DNA of 64,000 nt from Branchiostoma floridae (lineage: Eukaryota > Chordata > Leptocardii > Amphioxiformes > Branchiostomatidae), in the NCBI RefSeq assembly GCF_000003815.2, contig NC_049986.1, positions 13,734,336 through 13,798,335 on the forward strand, given 5' to 3'. The notes beneath the pieces were generated by a model that was not told where the DNA came from, ran no database searches, and worked only from the letters and a program-made list of their open reading frames with translations. Of this stretch, positions 1 through 11,691 are shown piece by piece (positions within the stretch are counted from its first letter, which is position 1; every line of letters starts with the position of its first letter). The translations under genes and the position numbers were made by a program.

Positions 1-186
1 GGGAGAGATGGACAGGCTACAGGGGATTGTGAAGACCATCATCGGAGGCCCCTGGGGCACAGCTGAGTATCCTGCCACCACGTGTAGGGACCTGATGTTA
101 GCACAGCCAGGACTGAAGGATGGTGAGGCAGACCTGTGTGTGTGTGTGTGTGTGTACGTATGTGTGTGCGTGTGTGAGAGAGAGAG

Positions 187-241
<55 letters not shown>

Positions 242-2513
242 TTGTGTGTGTGTATTTGTATCTATATAGCCAGTATTACTGCCCTTTGGCGTAACACACC
301 AGCTGTGTGTACATGTGTAGGTGTGTTAGGGAGTATATGTGTGTGTATGCATGCATGTGTGTGTGTGTAGGTGTGTGCACATGTGTGTGTAGGTGTGTTT
401 GTGTGTAGATGTGTTAGTGAGAGTGTGTGTGTGTACGTCTGTGTATGTGCACGCGCGCACACTCATGCACTCATGTGACAGTCCCTGCTAAACAATTGAA
501 ATGCAGAAATTGTGTGTGACTATAGTATTTCACCTGTTTTCTTGACTTCCCTCTGTGTTGTTAGGTTATTACTTCATAGACCCGGATGGAGGCTGCCTAG
601 AGAATGCGTTCCAGGCCTTCTGTAACTTCACAGCTGGAGGACTGACCTGCTTCCAGCCCACCAACAGCACCTTGGCTGTGAGTGGACATCTGCCTTTTAT
701 CATCATATAAGAACAACTTTTTAACACCCCTTTTGCATTAGAACCTGTGACCACTAGATTACCAAATTGGCTCAACAAATTTCATCTGTACATTTGGTAA
801 ATTTTACTGTCTTTTAAATCATTCTTTTTGCATCACACAACATATTACAATCATAAGATCAAGAAGCATAAAGATGCAACTTTAGATTGCCATCAAATGG
901 TAAGAGGATTTAAGCTAGTCACAGAATTTCTCTTTGTGTGCTTTTCACAGCAAAATCTAAGACGTATTGGTGTCAAACAAATCCTGGTTGTGATTGTAGA
1001 TTAGTCAAATCATAAGATTAAATGATGACAGCAAGTTAGGCTGGCTGCGGAGATAAGAGCAGTGACTTCAAGGTAGTTCTTAAATCTGAAACAAAATAGT
1101 CATTAGCTGATATCTCCAAGTCAAAAACATTTTATTGTTTCAGTAGTCTACATGTGTCCCTAACTTGAAATTATGATTTGTAAAATCTTTTTCAGTCCCC
1201 AAGAAGTCCACACAAGGTTGACAACTTTACCTGGTTCAGTGAGTTGGAAGGTGGTTTTGAGGTAGGTTGTTGGCAATTCAATTTACTTGATGATTCTGCG
1301 TGATGTCTTAAGTAAGTCATATGCGAGAGGTATGTTTTGAAATCGAAATGGAAATGATTTAGTAGAAGACAAAGATTGATAGTTTTTTAAGATATTCAAT
1401 ATACGGTATGAATATAGTTCAGCTCATAATGAACAACTTATTGCACCGTTTAAGTTACAGTCTAGTACTACACATATACATTGTACATTATGTTACAACA
1501 ATTTCAGTTACTACAATACTAGTGGATATCGGTTTCACCAGTTACTCAAGTGGAATCTACAGTTGATAAAGGTAACTACATGTATTACATCATATTGGTT
1601 TTATATATTCTACTTTTCATTAGTCAAATAATAATTATCTGTGTTTATGTTTAATCAGATCCAGTACGACGGCGACCCTGTGCAGCTAAACTACATCCAG
1701 GCCATGAGCACGCGCGCGACCCAGACCTTCACGTTCGAGTGCTCGTCGGCGGTAGCCTGGTACAACTGGAACACTGACGGCTACGATCAGGCGGTACAAC
1801 TCCGGTCCAACAATGACAACATACTAACCTATGGAACTCCTGGGGTAAAGACTATATATGATGGATGCCAGGTTAGTACCTTTCTGTTCCATCTTACTCT
1901 CCACATGCTGACTCATCCTGAAGCCAATACAAAATTACATGTTGTATACAGTCAAACTTGTGACCACCTCTACATGAGGACCACTTGGCCAATGTGAGCA
2001 ATTTTTGTTTAGTCTCTTTGATGATTTTTTTTCATTACCTTAAGCATTAAGACCCCTGTCTATAGTGACCTCATACTCATAAGAGGAATAGGTTACAGGT
2101 GACAAATGATATACTTAGTAGTTGTCAGCATACCCAGTGCTTTTCCTCCTAGACTTATCAATGGTAATTTCATGAATGTTTGTAAAGTTAACTTAAATAA
2201 CAGTCTGACATTTTTCGGGTCAGTAGCTGTATAAGTTCTTTCCTATATGTCCATTTGACTAGAGTAATATGAATAAATCAACATATGTAGAGTGAACCAA
2301 GGAGTGAAACATTTACCCAATGTTGTCACACCAAGTCTCATAACAACATGTCCCTTGTTTTTCCAGTTTGCCTCCCCCCAGCTGGACCTGACAGTTATAG
2401 AAATCAACACAACGGCCACAGAATGTGTTCCTGTCAGAGACTTTGGGGTGTTTGAGCTGAATGAAAATGGACAAGAGTTTGGCTTTTCAGTCGGCCAAGT
2501 TTGCTTCCAATAG
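1..2513 (+). CDS. Fibrillar collagen C-propeptide (COLFI domain), 3' end of gene
   Basis: Five exons read in one frame with GT-AG borders: 1 (cut by the window)-122, 565-677, 1196-1261, 1659-1871 and 2367-2513 (stop). The joined product is a fibrillar collagen C-terminal propeptide, the domain that selects and trimerises procollagen chains in the ER before triple-helix folding. Landmarks are TTCRDL, YYFIDPDGGC, FCNF, FTWFSELEGGF, QAMST, FECSSAVAW, an IYDGC turn and the terminal QEFGFSVGQVCF, which match the family closely. Cys1 and Cys3 to Cys8 of the family are present. The position after CRDL that is Cys2 in proalpha1(I) is not Cys, and one extra Cys lies in TATECV. The triple-helix part lies left of the window. 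Collagen type is not assigned. Confidence 0.93.
138..480. repeat. (GT)n/(GA)n microsatellite in collagen intron
   Basis: Long runs of GT broken by GAGA blocks fill the first visible collagen intron. They make spurious ORFs of VCVCV and HTHTH. Embedded at about 258-304 is a partial copy of the repeat family that is also at 45820-46009 and 60967-61158, recognisable by TATAGCC, a CGTAACACACCAGCT-like stretch and an upstream TATCT run. Confidence 0.9.
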
Positions 2514-2709
2514 TAGAGAAATGAGAGATAAGTATTTGAGTGACTCAATATATGCCTTTACTAAGGAGGAGAAAATGACAAAAAAATCTAATTGTACTCC
2601 TATACCAAAAAAATGAAGCTACTTAAGTAAAAGTAGACCCCTTGAATTATACCCACTGTCACTCAAGAAAGTTTTAGATATATATCTTCTGGCTGCAGTG
2701 TAACTTGTT

Positions 2710-2715
2710 AATAAA
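2710..2715 (+). terminator. Polyadenylation signal of the collagen gene
   Basis: AATAAA lies 197 bases after the collagen stop codon and gives a plausible short 3' UTR (2514 to about 2735). It was chosen as the first canonical signal downstream; a later site cannot be excluded. Confidence 0.5.
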
Positions 2716-4327
2716 TTTAGTCTTAAGGAAGATATGGTGTATTTTATGGCATTTATCTGCCTGTTCTATATTAAAGAACCTCAAAACAACATCGTATAAT
2801 GGGAATTCTGTTCTCACCTCATGATTATATGGTGCTATTTCTCACTTGACTTTATTCTAAGAATAGTATATTTTTGTTCATATGTAAGTTTTGGGGAAGT
2901 GACTGTCTACTGTACACAATATGTCAGCCTATACTCATGCATGTCCTGATTTGTGCAGAAAGAGTCTTTCTTGTAGTTTTAGTACGGCATGCTAAGGAAA
3001 CTAATTGAAGGTACTTAGACCTTTCATTGCTAAATAATGAAATATACACACTGTTCGTGAGGCCAAAAATGTGCATTTTTTATCTAGTAGAAAATTAGAA
3101 AAATACTATTCCCTAAACCCAACAATTCCTACAACTTTTATCCAATATGCTGGAGTTATATCTTTAAAAAAAAAGAAATGTTATCAGTATAGCAGAGGTG
3201 CAACAATTTTACTGGTGACCACCTTAACGATCTTCTTTCACAAATGCAATGTGTTTAAGAACACATGTATGTTAGCAAATTTATGGATTAGTCTTGGTCA
3301 GTACTATTATATTTCAAAGTGAGCAAACCTTATACTTATAGTAATAAGTGTTTTGTGTAAAAGCAGTACCTTCTTTATTTTTATGTTGATACATTTAAGT
3401 GTCATGATCTTCTTTCTTTCTTGTATATGCAGCTGCTGTGAATATTCTTTTGCTTTTGTTATTACAGCCTAGAGGCTTGATTTTGCTAATCCCTAGATTA
3501 GGACATTTCTGTCATTACTGGTACTGGTGCATGTTTCACAACAGAACTTCATCACTTTGGTAGCACCTCTGTGGTGAAGGAACAAGTGGACTTTGTTCAT
3601 GTGAATTATCTTTTGCCTAAAAACCAGGACCTGCAAAAGGCAGGTTATTCTAAAATAAAAAGATGGCATGCAGATTCATCACATAACCTGGAGCTATTAG
3701 AGTAGGAAGTTTTTGTGGTAAGCTGTTTCCTTCTGGGGAGAATCAGATTCTGTTTTCATGCTTATATAAAACAGTCATTATACTTAGTGCCAAACAATTA
3801 TTTGTGTTTTTCTGTATTTACATGTAGGTCTTTCATGTCAATCAGAATTAAACTTGTTTTTTTTTTACAAATACTGTTGCATTTTGTTGTGTTGACATCG
3901 CTATTAAAGGGTTTCTTAAATGTTGTACAAAGCAGGAGGCAAAGAGGTTTGACAGGTTTATGATGGATTGATAAACAAAGGCAAGTAAAGCATATGGTCC
4001 CAAGCAAACAGATGTTCTGCAGTACTCAGACCGACATGGTGCTAAAAAGATTACCTTGTGATAAGAAAAGATATTGTCACGTTTAGCCCCACCAGATTGT
4101 ACAAAGATTTTTGTTATACTAAATTCTTTAGTCAGTAGAATTTTAAGATTTTTCCGTATCCATATTTTCTAGTTTATGGTCGATCATACTTTTTGTTGTG
4201 TCATTAAAGCTTCCATATAATGGGAAATATGAACTGAAAAGGCTCCGTTCCAGTGTCGTCAAACGAGTACCACCGTTTGGACTTTGGCGTTTCAGCACCA
4301 AGGACAGAGTCCCTGTCCCCATAGACC
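2716..4327. other. Intergenic, AT-rich, no gene seen
   Basis: No convincing ORF, RNA gene or TIR was found. Short open frames here have no recognisable motif. One 120-base stretch ending at 4330 is exon-like but unsupported (see rejected items). Confidence 0.5.
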
Positions 4328-4822
4328 CCAGGTATATTTAGCTGTCAGTTAATGTTCTTGTCAACAGATTTTCAAACATAGTATGTAAATTGCTGGTGCT
4401 TTTCCAGACAGGGCACCTTAAAGCAACGTACGTAAGCACCTCGAAAGATATCAGCAACAAGTAAACTCAAACTGTTGCCTGTTTGAAGTGTGGTGACCAT
4501 CCAAATAGTTACTAAACCAGAATCACATCTTCAGCTCAACATGTTATACTTCGTCTTGTGCAACACAGCAGACAGGTATGCCTCACGAGTGTGAAGTTCG
4601 GCAAACATAATGTCGAGGTGTTCAGGTTACTATGTCTCTTTGTTCCCTTGTAACTCACGACAAGGGGAACAAAATTAAGAAGAGGCCGAAGGCACCAGAA
4701 TACCGCTGTATAAGCACCTGAGTCACAAGGTTAAATAAAGATGGTATCAATGACGGCACTCTGTATTGTGTTGAAGAATGCCATTGCCTCGAAAAATACT
4801 GCTGGTGATCTTTCGTGGGGTA
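4328..4822 (+). repeat. Dispersed 0.5-kb repeat, copy 1
   Basis: It aligns by eye over its whole length with 10002-10503 in the same orientation. Shared blocks include CCAGGTATATTTAG at the left edge, TCAGTTAATGTT, CAACAGATTTTCA, AGCAACGTA, AACCAGAA, CAACATGTTATACTTC, GAGTCACAAGG followed by TAAATAAAG, and GGGGTA at the right edge. No coding capacity is seen. It could be a non-autonomous element or an old segmental duplication. Confidence 0.8.
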
Positions 4823-4997
4823 ACTCTCTGCCTTTGTCAACACAGGTGTTTTGGCATAAATATTGTGAACGTCAATGTACTGAATGAGGCCACTTTGCAA
4901 ATCACCTGACAGCTCGGACTCTAGCTGGATACGTAGGACAAAACGGACACACTAGTTTATTTGGGCTTCATATGCACCAATCGAAGATTACATGACA

Positions 4998-5020
4998 AAC
5001 TGAACTGAACTGAACTGAAC
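4998..5020 (+). repeat. (CTGAA)n short tandem tail
   Basis: About four and a half units of the pentamer CTGAA. The same pentamer ends the non-LTR fragment at 8051-8361 and recurs at 50526-50542. This probably marks the 3' tail of another, otherwise eroded, non-LTR insertion. Confidence 0.6.
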
Positions 5021-6037
5021 TTCCACTCCTCGGAAATCGTGATGTTTATCATTCGGTCACGTGGGCTCCTCGTGACGTGTTTGGGGAAACTTGAACCAAC
5101 CAGTTGAAATGATCCCGAAAGCAGAAACAATGTCATCAACTCAGGTAGGAAATCAATTTACTGTACTCATTTTGTTCCATTTGCTTAAAGACAGACAATG
5201 ACAATGTGGCGATGCACTGAAGTTATATCTTATTTTAACGGTGCCATATACAAAGGACATACAGAAGGTAAAGGTAGACTCATAGCCCTACAGGTGTCTA
5301 GAGCGGCTGTTTACCTAAAACGCAAAAGTGTACTATAGAAGGCGGTACCCTTCCAAACTTCGTCACTTGAAACGTCGCGCCAACGACCGGCTAAGAATAG
5401 GTATTTAACTTTATAAGTCCCGTACCTTCCTGCCCGAAGGCAGACATTGACCGTCATGGTGCGCAAACCTACAAGCGATAAGCTCCCTCGGTGTACCATT
5501 ACCAAGACCATTACCGTTACCAAGCCGCCGCCGCTGTCAGGCGTTATAGGTTGCAAATTGGCGACAACAAAGTTTAACACAATAGATATACAAAATACTT
5601 CAACTGCCGTAACGTTACATGTACTTGTGCCGTAGTGGCTCACACCTGACTCACATCCTCTACGTACCAGTCCTAGTAGTCCGTACAAGAGTAGCAGTAT
5701 GTGTACATTTCTCGGTGTGCAAGCCGAACTCCCTCGAGAATACGTACAACTACATCACAGGACAAGAAACCAAACTATCGTTTGTTGCCTTATAAAATAT
5801 GTTATATACATGTAAGTAGTCTCTCCTCTATCTCTGTCTCTCTCTCTCTCTCCCTCCCCCCCTCTCTCTCTCGTTTGCGTGTGTGTGACTAGGCCATCTA
5901 GGTGCTTTCCTTGTTACTACAGCTGGACTTCTGATCTTTCAGCTCATTCTGCTCGATTTTCATTGAAATGTTTGTTTCATATTTCAGATCTAGATCCATT
6001 GCATTGACCAAATCGTCCTCAAGTGTGATCACGAGCC
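5021..6037. other. Upstream region of the sialyltransferase; (CT)n tract
   Basis: No recognisable gene on either strand. A (CT)n/(GT)n tract lies at about 5819-5886. A pyrimidine-rich TTTCATATTTCAG just before position 5987 could be the acceptor of a 5' UTR exon leading to the ATG at 6038. Confidence 0.45.
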
Positions 6038-7668
6038 ATGAGGGCCACAAAGACGACTCTTTTCATTGGTGTGCTATGTCTCTGCATCCTTGTCAACGTT
6101 CTCCTCAGCAAGTTTCCAAACACGACAGACGTTCCTCAAACCATTGATGGGCTGTATTGTAACGTGAAGACGAAGATATCATTTTCAACGATAACGCAGA
6201 ACTCCACCAACTTTGAGAATCGTTCGGACGAAGAGGTTCTACCAAAGGGGAGTCTGGAGAATTCGGTCAGCTACAACTCCTGCGCGGTTGTAAGCAGCAG
6301 TCACGGGCTCATGCTCCACACGTACGGGCGGGAGATAGGTGCGTATTACAGTGTCTTCAGTGGGAATACCCTAGTGCGTATTCGCACTTAAGTTCAGTGC
6401 TTTTGGGGTAACGTGTCTAAATTTAGATATGTATTGGTAGACAAACATTTCAGATCAGAAGTCCAGCTGTAGTAATTTGTCACTTCCTACAATCAACATC
6501 ATTCGGAAAATAACACTCCTTCCTGGAGTGAAATGCCCCTTGAAGTAACGATTTGTTACCTATATAGAGCCCTTCGTGTGACACATAATAGATATTTGAA
6601 CACCATTCTGTGTTTTTGTTTCAGATGCCCACGACGCCGTTCTGAGATTCAACTGTGCTCCGACGGAAACGTTTGAAGAGTTTGTCGGCAGCCGGACGGA
6701 CATACGGCTCATCAACACTAGGATACCTGGACGAGCATGCAAGAAAGAATTTTTGAACGACAGTATCGCCATGTTCAACCGTGAAATCACTGTCGTCAGA
6801 AACTTTGACGCAGTTCGTTTGGCACCACGAGGTATAGACACCAAGAAAGACCGATTTCGCGTTTTTGAAAACTTGAAAGAGTTTGGAAGAACACACCCTA
6901 ACAGGACAATGCCTTTCATACTGATACCAGACTTCGGGAAAGACATTGCTACTGAACTCGGGCGTTTCTGCATCGCAACAGGGAAGTGTAAGAAAACGGA
7001 CAAGTCTCCCAGCACTGGCATGTTCGGTAAGTATTTTACGATCTCCAGAGTTACATTTCGGCGACGCCCAAAGTGCGGAGGTTTTTAGCATAGTACTTTG
7101 AACTTTGAAAGGGTGGTAAATGTTCCAAAAGGGTCACAAAACATTGTATTCTTAAAAAGCTTTCATATGTCATGTCATTTTGGGCGCAACAACAATCTTG
7201 GTCGTTTTTAGCTGCCTTCAATGGGCCGGCATAATGAACTTTTTGACACCTTGCGTTTTTGATCGCATTGCTGCATCTGCGCCACCTTACGATAAGCAGT
7301 GACAGAACACATTATGCCCCGAGGAAAGCAGCTGAAAGCCACAGAAACGTTGGAGGTGACTTTGGAAGTGTAAAAATACTTTTGTTGCGAAATATAACGG
7401 GATTATTTGTGTTTCTTTAGGGGTTGTTATGATGCTACATCTTTGCAACTGGGTATACGTCTACGAGATCCTTCCTTCCAACAAGGACAGCACGAATCTA
7501 AGGTATTACTACGACGAGAAGGCCAAGAATCTTAAGACGACGGGTGGATTCCACTCCTTCAGCCAAGAGAAGCAGTACATCCGGACATTGTCCTTGACTT
7601 CTGATCAGGACATAGCCAATACCGGCGTGGCACTGTTAAAAGGACTGAACAAGGTTCGCTGTGATTGA
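6038..7668 (+). CDS. GT29 sialyltransferase, ST6GAL-like
   Basis: Three exons, 6038-6338, 6625-7026 and 7421-7668, join in frame to a 316-aa protein. It is a predicted type II Golgi enzyme that moves sialic acid from CMP-sialic acid onto terminal galactose or GalNAc. Residues about 8-24 form the signal anchor, followed by a short stem with N-glycosylation sites. Sialylmotif L runs from SCAVVSSSHG (81-90) through GREIDAHDAVLRFN; motif S is STGMFGVVMMLHLCNWVYVYE (about 231-250); motif III is YYYD (263-266); motif VS is HSFSQE (279-284). The GREID...AVLRFN and GMxG...MMxLC patterns fit ST6GAL rather than ST3GAL or ST8SIA. It is shorter than vertebrate ST6GAL1 (406 aa), mainly in the stem. The acceptor linkage is inferred. 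Confidence 0.93.
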
Positions 7669-8050
7669 CGTTAACAGTATTAGCCATGCTACGTCGGCTA
7701 TTGGATAAGTGCATGTCGGGTATAAAACATGTACAGAAGAAAACGACACTTTTCTTCCTGCGGTCGGGAGCGGTCTGTAGGTAAGGCTCTGTCACAGCTT
7801 TTAAAAATGTGAAAATATGAGGCAATTTATAACAAGTTTTTTGTCAACAAAAAGTAGACACTTGGTGTTTGCTCATGCACTATATTTCCTATTAGATTGA
7901 AATCTACATAAGGTGATTTAAGGTGAGGGGATTAAAAAAAAAAACTTTAACAAAAATTACTCTTTTTCCAACCATACTATCGAAAGGGCAAAGCTGAATT
8001 ACCAGTTCAAAAGTTAAATGTAAGCTACATAGCAACCTGGAATTATATAG
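7669..8050. other. 3' flank of sialyltransferase, no feature
   Basis: Contains the presumed 3' UTR. No canonical polyadenylation signal was picked with confidence. Confidence 0.4.
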
Positions 8051-8361
8051 ATAACCCGAAATCAAGAAGATACGTGGTTATATACTCTGGCAAAGTGGTC
8101 TGCCACGGATTACTAGAGTCATCAGCGATCGACGCCTGGCCCTTGCTGGTCATGTGATGCGTCATGACGAGATGGCTGGAAGGGTTCTTCTCTGGCGGCC
8201 CGACGACAAGACCTAGAGAAGACGCGGCCGACCATCCCTGACCCTTAAGTGGGTGATTGAGGAAGATGTTGGCCTCCAAGACGGAGACCTCCTGTCTGTC
8301 ATGCGCGACAGAGTCGTATGGAAAAACTTCATAGTGTCACCGGATGGATGAACTGAACTGA
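8051..8361 (+). mobile_element. 5'-truncated non-LTR retrotransposon, 3' end
   Basis: The plus strand encodes the C-terminus typical of endonuclease/reverse-transcriptase ORFs of non-LTR elements: a RRLALAGHVMRH block, VLLWRP, then after an in-frame stop RRGRPSLTLKWVIEEDVGL, and an RDRVVWKNF-like end. The stop shows it is dead. The element ends in a short pentamer tail (GAACT)n at about 8348-8361. The reverse-transcriptase core is absent, as in a usual 5' truncation. Confidence 0.8.
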
Positions 8362-10001
8362 CTATATACTCTGGCGACATTATTTTTTTCTGAGGCGCGT
8401 TGACGCCTGGAGTCATGGAACTGACTACTTTCTCTCGCAGAAGGAAAAGAAAACTGCATAGAACTGCGTGGCGCTTGTGTCACGACGTCGTAGTTAATAT
8501 TCTATCTATAGAATAGAACCTAAGTGTAGTTTTACTAGATCTATTGTATGTCTGGCATAGAGTCTAAGTCTATCTTGTACTATATCTTTGTTATCAACAA
8601 GTACACTGACGCAACATTCTGGCTTTGTGTAACATTGTACACTGGTTTCTTTAAATATTGTAAAGCAAAAATCTACATCTACTGATACAGTATTAGATTA
8701 ATCTTACTATATAGCTTATTGTATTATACAATATACTCCACTTTGACTTACATTCGCAATAAACGTTGACTTTACATGACTAGTCAAAACTGATTCGTCC
8801 TAATATACATATGGAAAAAAATGATTTTTCAGCTATGCAGGACTTTGCGAGGTCCTTTCGATGTGTTATTTCTCATTTCGTCATAGAAAAAGACACACGT
8901 CTAGACGGCTGTCCGCAAGACTATGTACCGTTATTTTGATGACGAGAGAGCAAGGACATCAGGCGATAACATATTGTCACTGCTCACACTTGGTAGATTG
9001 TCAAAGGAAAGCGATAAAAAAGGGAAAACGTACAAAAAGTAAAGTCTCCAAACAGTTGGGGTGAAAGATCGTAATTTTAAAAAGGGTGACTTCTGCGGGA
9101 TTCTCTGACAGTCCCTTACGCCACGATCAGTTGAGTAAAAGGTCAACGGCGATAAGGGAAACGGATGATATCCACATACACCTTAACCTACTTATTACGT
9201 ACAAGAATTGATGTGTACAAAAATATAGGGGGTGATTCATGGTAATACATGGACTCTTTACGCCGCGTATGAAAATCAATAATTTTTATGCCAAGTAGCG
9301 TTTTAGGGAGTCTAGAAAGTCATTGAAAATGTACGTGAAGATTTCGGGACCTGTTTGTGAAAGTTTTCAAATGCTACAACCCTAATGTCTAACATTTTCA
9401 CATTTTAAAAAGTTGTGACGGTATACCCTAACAGACCCCCAACCTGCAGTACCGCTCCCGGCCGCGGCAAGAAAAGAGCCGAATACGGTCTTTTTGGGAA
9501 TGGGGAAATCGCGTACGGCTCGCAAAGGGTTTTGAAAATTTAATGCGGCTTTGAAGCAGTGAGACCAGAATAAAGACACATACAGGTTTTTCTAGGGATT
9601 ATCGATATTAACATACCAAAAGTGATTGCATGATGATCTTTTGCTCTTCCGTTTTTGGCGGCGAGAAGTTGTTACTTACAACATTACACAACTTTGAAAC
9701 TCTTTTCCGAGGTAAACCGAGTAAAGCAGCATAACCTTAGTTTTGATCAACGATATCAAAGTTGTTTAACACGTAGATGTAGGATTTTTTCTGAATGTAA
9801 CGTTAGATGCAGAAAATCTCTCCGATTGGCTTTTCCGCCATAGACTATGATTACACTCCATCACCGTGGATTGCGGTTTGTGTCTTTCGATAAAATGCCC
9901 ATGCAGTGGATTTTAAGAGACAGCTATCATTAGGGCCTTTTTCAGAATACACCATATTCTTTGACCTTGTCGCACATGTACACAGTTGACACGGTAGTTT
10001 T
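8362..10001. other. Intergenic, no feature recognised
   Basis: AT-rich sequence without a recognisable ORF, RNA gene or inverted repeat. The ORFs of 60-70 codons here resemble nothing known. Confidence 0.45.
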
Positions 10002-10503
10002 CCAGGTATATTTAGTTGTCAGTTAATGTTGTTGTCAACAGATTTTCAGCTTAATAGTATGGTAAATTGTCGGCACTTTCCCAGACAGAACACCTTGAAG
10101 CAACGTACTTGAGCGTCTCGAAAGATATGACCAACAAGTAAACTCAAACTGTTACCTGTTTGAGTTGAAATGACCCTCCGAATAGTTACCAAACCAGAAC
10201 TACATCTTCAGCCCAACATGTTATACTTCATCTTGTGCAACACAATATACCTCATGATTAGTATTGAAGTGTGAAATTCGGCAAACATAACATGTCGAGA
10301 TGTTTGTCAAGCGTGTTGTTCAGGTTACTATGACGCTTTGTGCCCTTGCAACTAAAAAAAGATGGCTGAATGCACCCGTGAACTTCTGTAGAAGCACATG
10401 AGTCACAAGGGTAAATAAAGCTGGTGCCAGCGACGACAGGCGCTATTAGTGTTGAGGCATGCCGTTACCAACAAAATACTGGCACTCTTTTATTTATGGG
10501 GTA
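10002..10503 (+). repeat. Dispersed 0.5-kb repeat, copy 2
   Basis: Second copy of the repeat at 4328-4822, same orientation, with many substitutions and small indels; both edges coincide with those of copy 1. Confidence 0.8.
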
Positions 10504-10685
10504 GGTTGTGTCTGGTTTTATTTAGTACTGGCAAAATAGGAGTTCAATTAACTTGCTGCCAAATCTGCAAACACCTCCATTAACACTTTTCGTCCATTCA
10601 TACTATTTTACGGAAGTCACACTTCAGTTAAGTAGAAGGAAGCTACTCTCCAAGCAGAGGTTGAGTCGCGTAGATATAGTAGTAG

Positions 10686-10749
10686 GTATCCTATTTGTCC
10701 TGTTCGCCATTGATCCTCCGGTATGAAGTGATGCGGAAAACTGCCGTCT
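10686..10749 (+). repeat. 64-bp direct repeat, copy 1
   Basis: Identical to 10978-11041. It starts GTATCCTATTTGTCCTG and ends ACTGCCGTCT. Together with the 103-bp repeat at 10875-10977 it delimits a 292-bp mini-element lying head-to-tail against a longer one. Confidence 0.95.
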
Positions 10750-10874
10750 GAAGCCTAAAGTTGTCTGTGAGCTAATGCGCCCGCCGTATAGCGGGCGCCC
10801 AGCACCGCCCGAAGCGAGAACATGTCGAGGGTTGGGTGGGCGGGTTCGCTTTAGGCCCCAGACGAGGACGGAGG

Positions 10875-10977
10875 ATCTGGCAGCATGCACGTTGTGCTCA
10901 GGTGTGCACCTCTATATATACCTGGTAACCGGAAGTGACGTCATCCCTATCGGACCAATGGGCGAACAGAATAAATA
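10875..10977 (-). promoter_or_regulatory. Promoter-like module, copy 1 (CCAAT, CRE/ETS, TATA)
   Basis: 103 bp identical to 13530-13632. Read on the minus strand it has, in order, CCATTGGTCC (inverted CCAAT), TGACGTCA (a perfect CRE) abutting an ETS-type ACTTCCGG, and TATATATA, followed by GC-rich sequence with a first ATG at 10823. Spacing and order are those of a compact RNA polymerase II promoter. Function is inferred from motifs only. Confidence 0.5.
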
Positions 10978-11041
10978 GTATCCTATTTGTCCTGTTCGCC
11001 ATTGATCCTCCGGTATGAAGTGATGCGGAAAACTGCCGTCT
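10978..11041 (+). repeat. 64-bp direct repeat, copy 2
   Basis: Identical to 10686-10749. It directly follows copy 1 of the 103-bp module, so two units sharing the same termini sit in tandem: 10686-10977 (292 bp) and 10978-13632 (2.65 kb). Confidence 0.95.
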
Positions 11042-11691
11042 TTGCCCCAGCCCTCTTTGGCTGTTATGCTCCTACCTATTTCCGGCATTCAATTGCTTCC
11101 ACTTCGTCGCCTCCCTACTATGATACTTTCCCGAGGTATCTATTCGCTCCTTTCCTCTTCCTGAATACTGTTAAAAATCACTCCCTATCTTCATCCCGTC
11201 TTCCCGTCCTTATCATCACTCTCTCGCCTTTCCTCTCCCCTTACCCATCCAATCCCTTTCTTATATCTCTCGACTTGTCCCCCACACTTCATCATGTTCT
11301 TCTCTGAACTTCGTCAAAACAACGCTTACCCACTCTAATCGGCCGCAGCGCACGCTTCGAAAACTGAGGGAAAATCAACGCCGAGAATACCGATCTAAAT
11401 TTCTCCACGTACAAAAGTGGAGCGAAAACAGGAAGGAATGAAAATTCTTCGAATGCTATCCTATCTTCTCGGCGACTATGGGAACCACGCCCTTCTGGTG
11501 TCCCATAAAGGGAGCTCTCTAGTGCATCTGGCAAAATCCGCAATGTTCCGAAAAACAACAAGATCCTATGCGCACAATTTCAAAAAACGCAAAACATATT
11601 GCTCACTCCATTCCTTATGCCCGTGTCCCACAAACACTATAACCAAGCCTCAGTCCGGACCAAGTCCTTACACACTCCCGCATAGCATGTT

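Noticed and set aside
8..370. 120-codon ORF starting in the collagen exon
   Set aside because: Only the first 38 codons are exon; the rest is read-through of the (GT)n intron.
4210..4330. Exon-like frame LPYNGKYELKRLRSSVVKR
   Set aside because: Has acceptor- and donor-like borders but no recognised family and no partner exons; its right border coincides with the edge of the 0.5-kb repeat.
6560..7091. Two antisense ORFs of 153 and 156 codons
   Set aside because: Shadows of sialyltransferase exon 2; no motif of their own.
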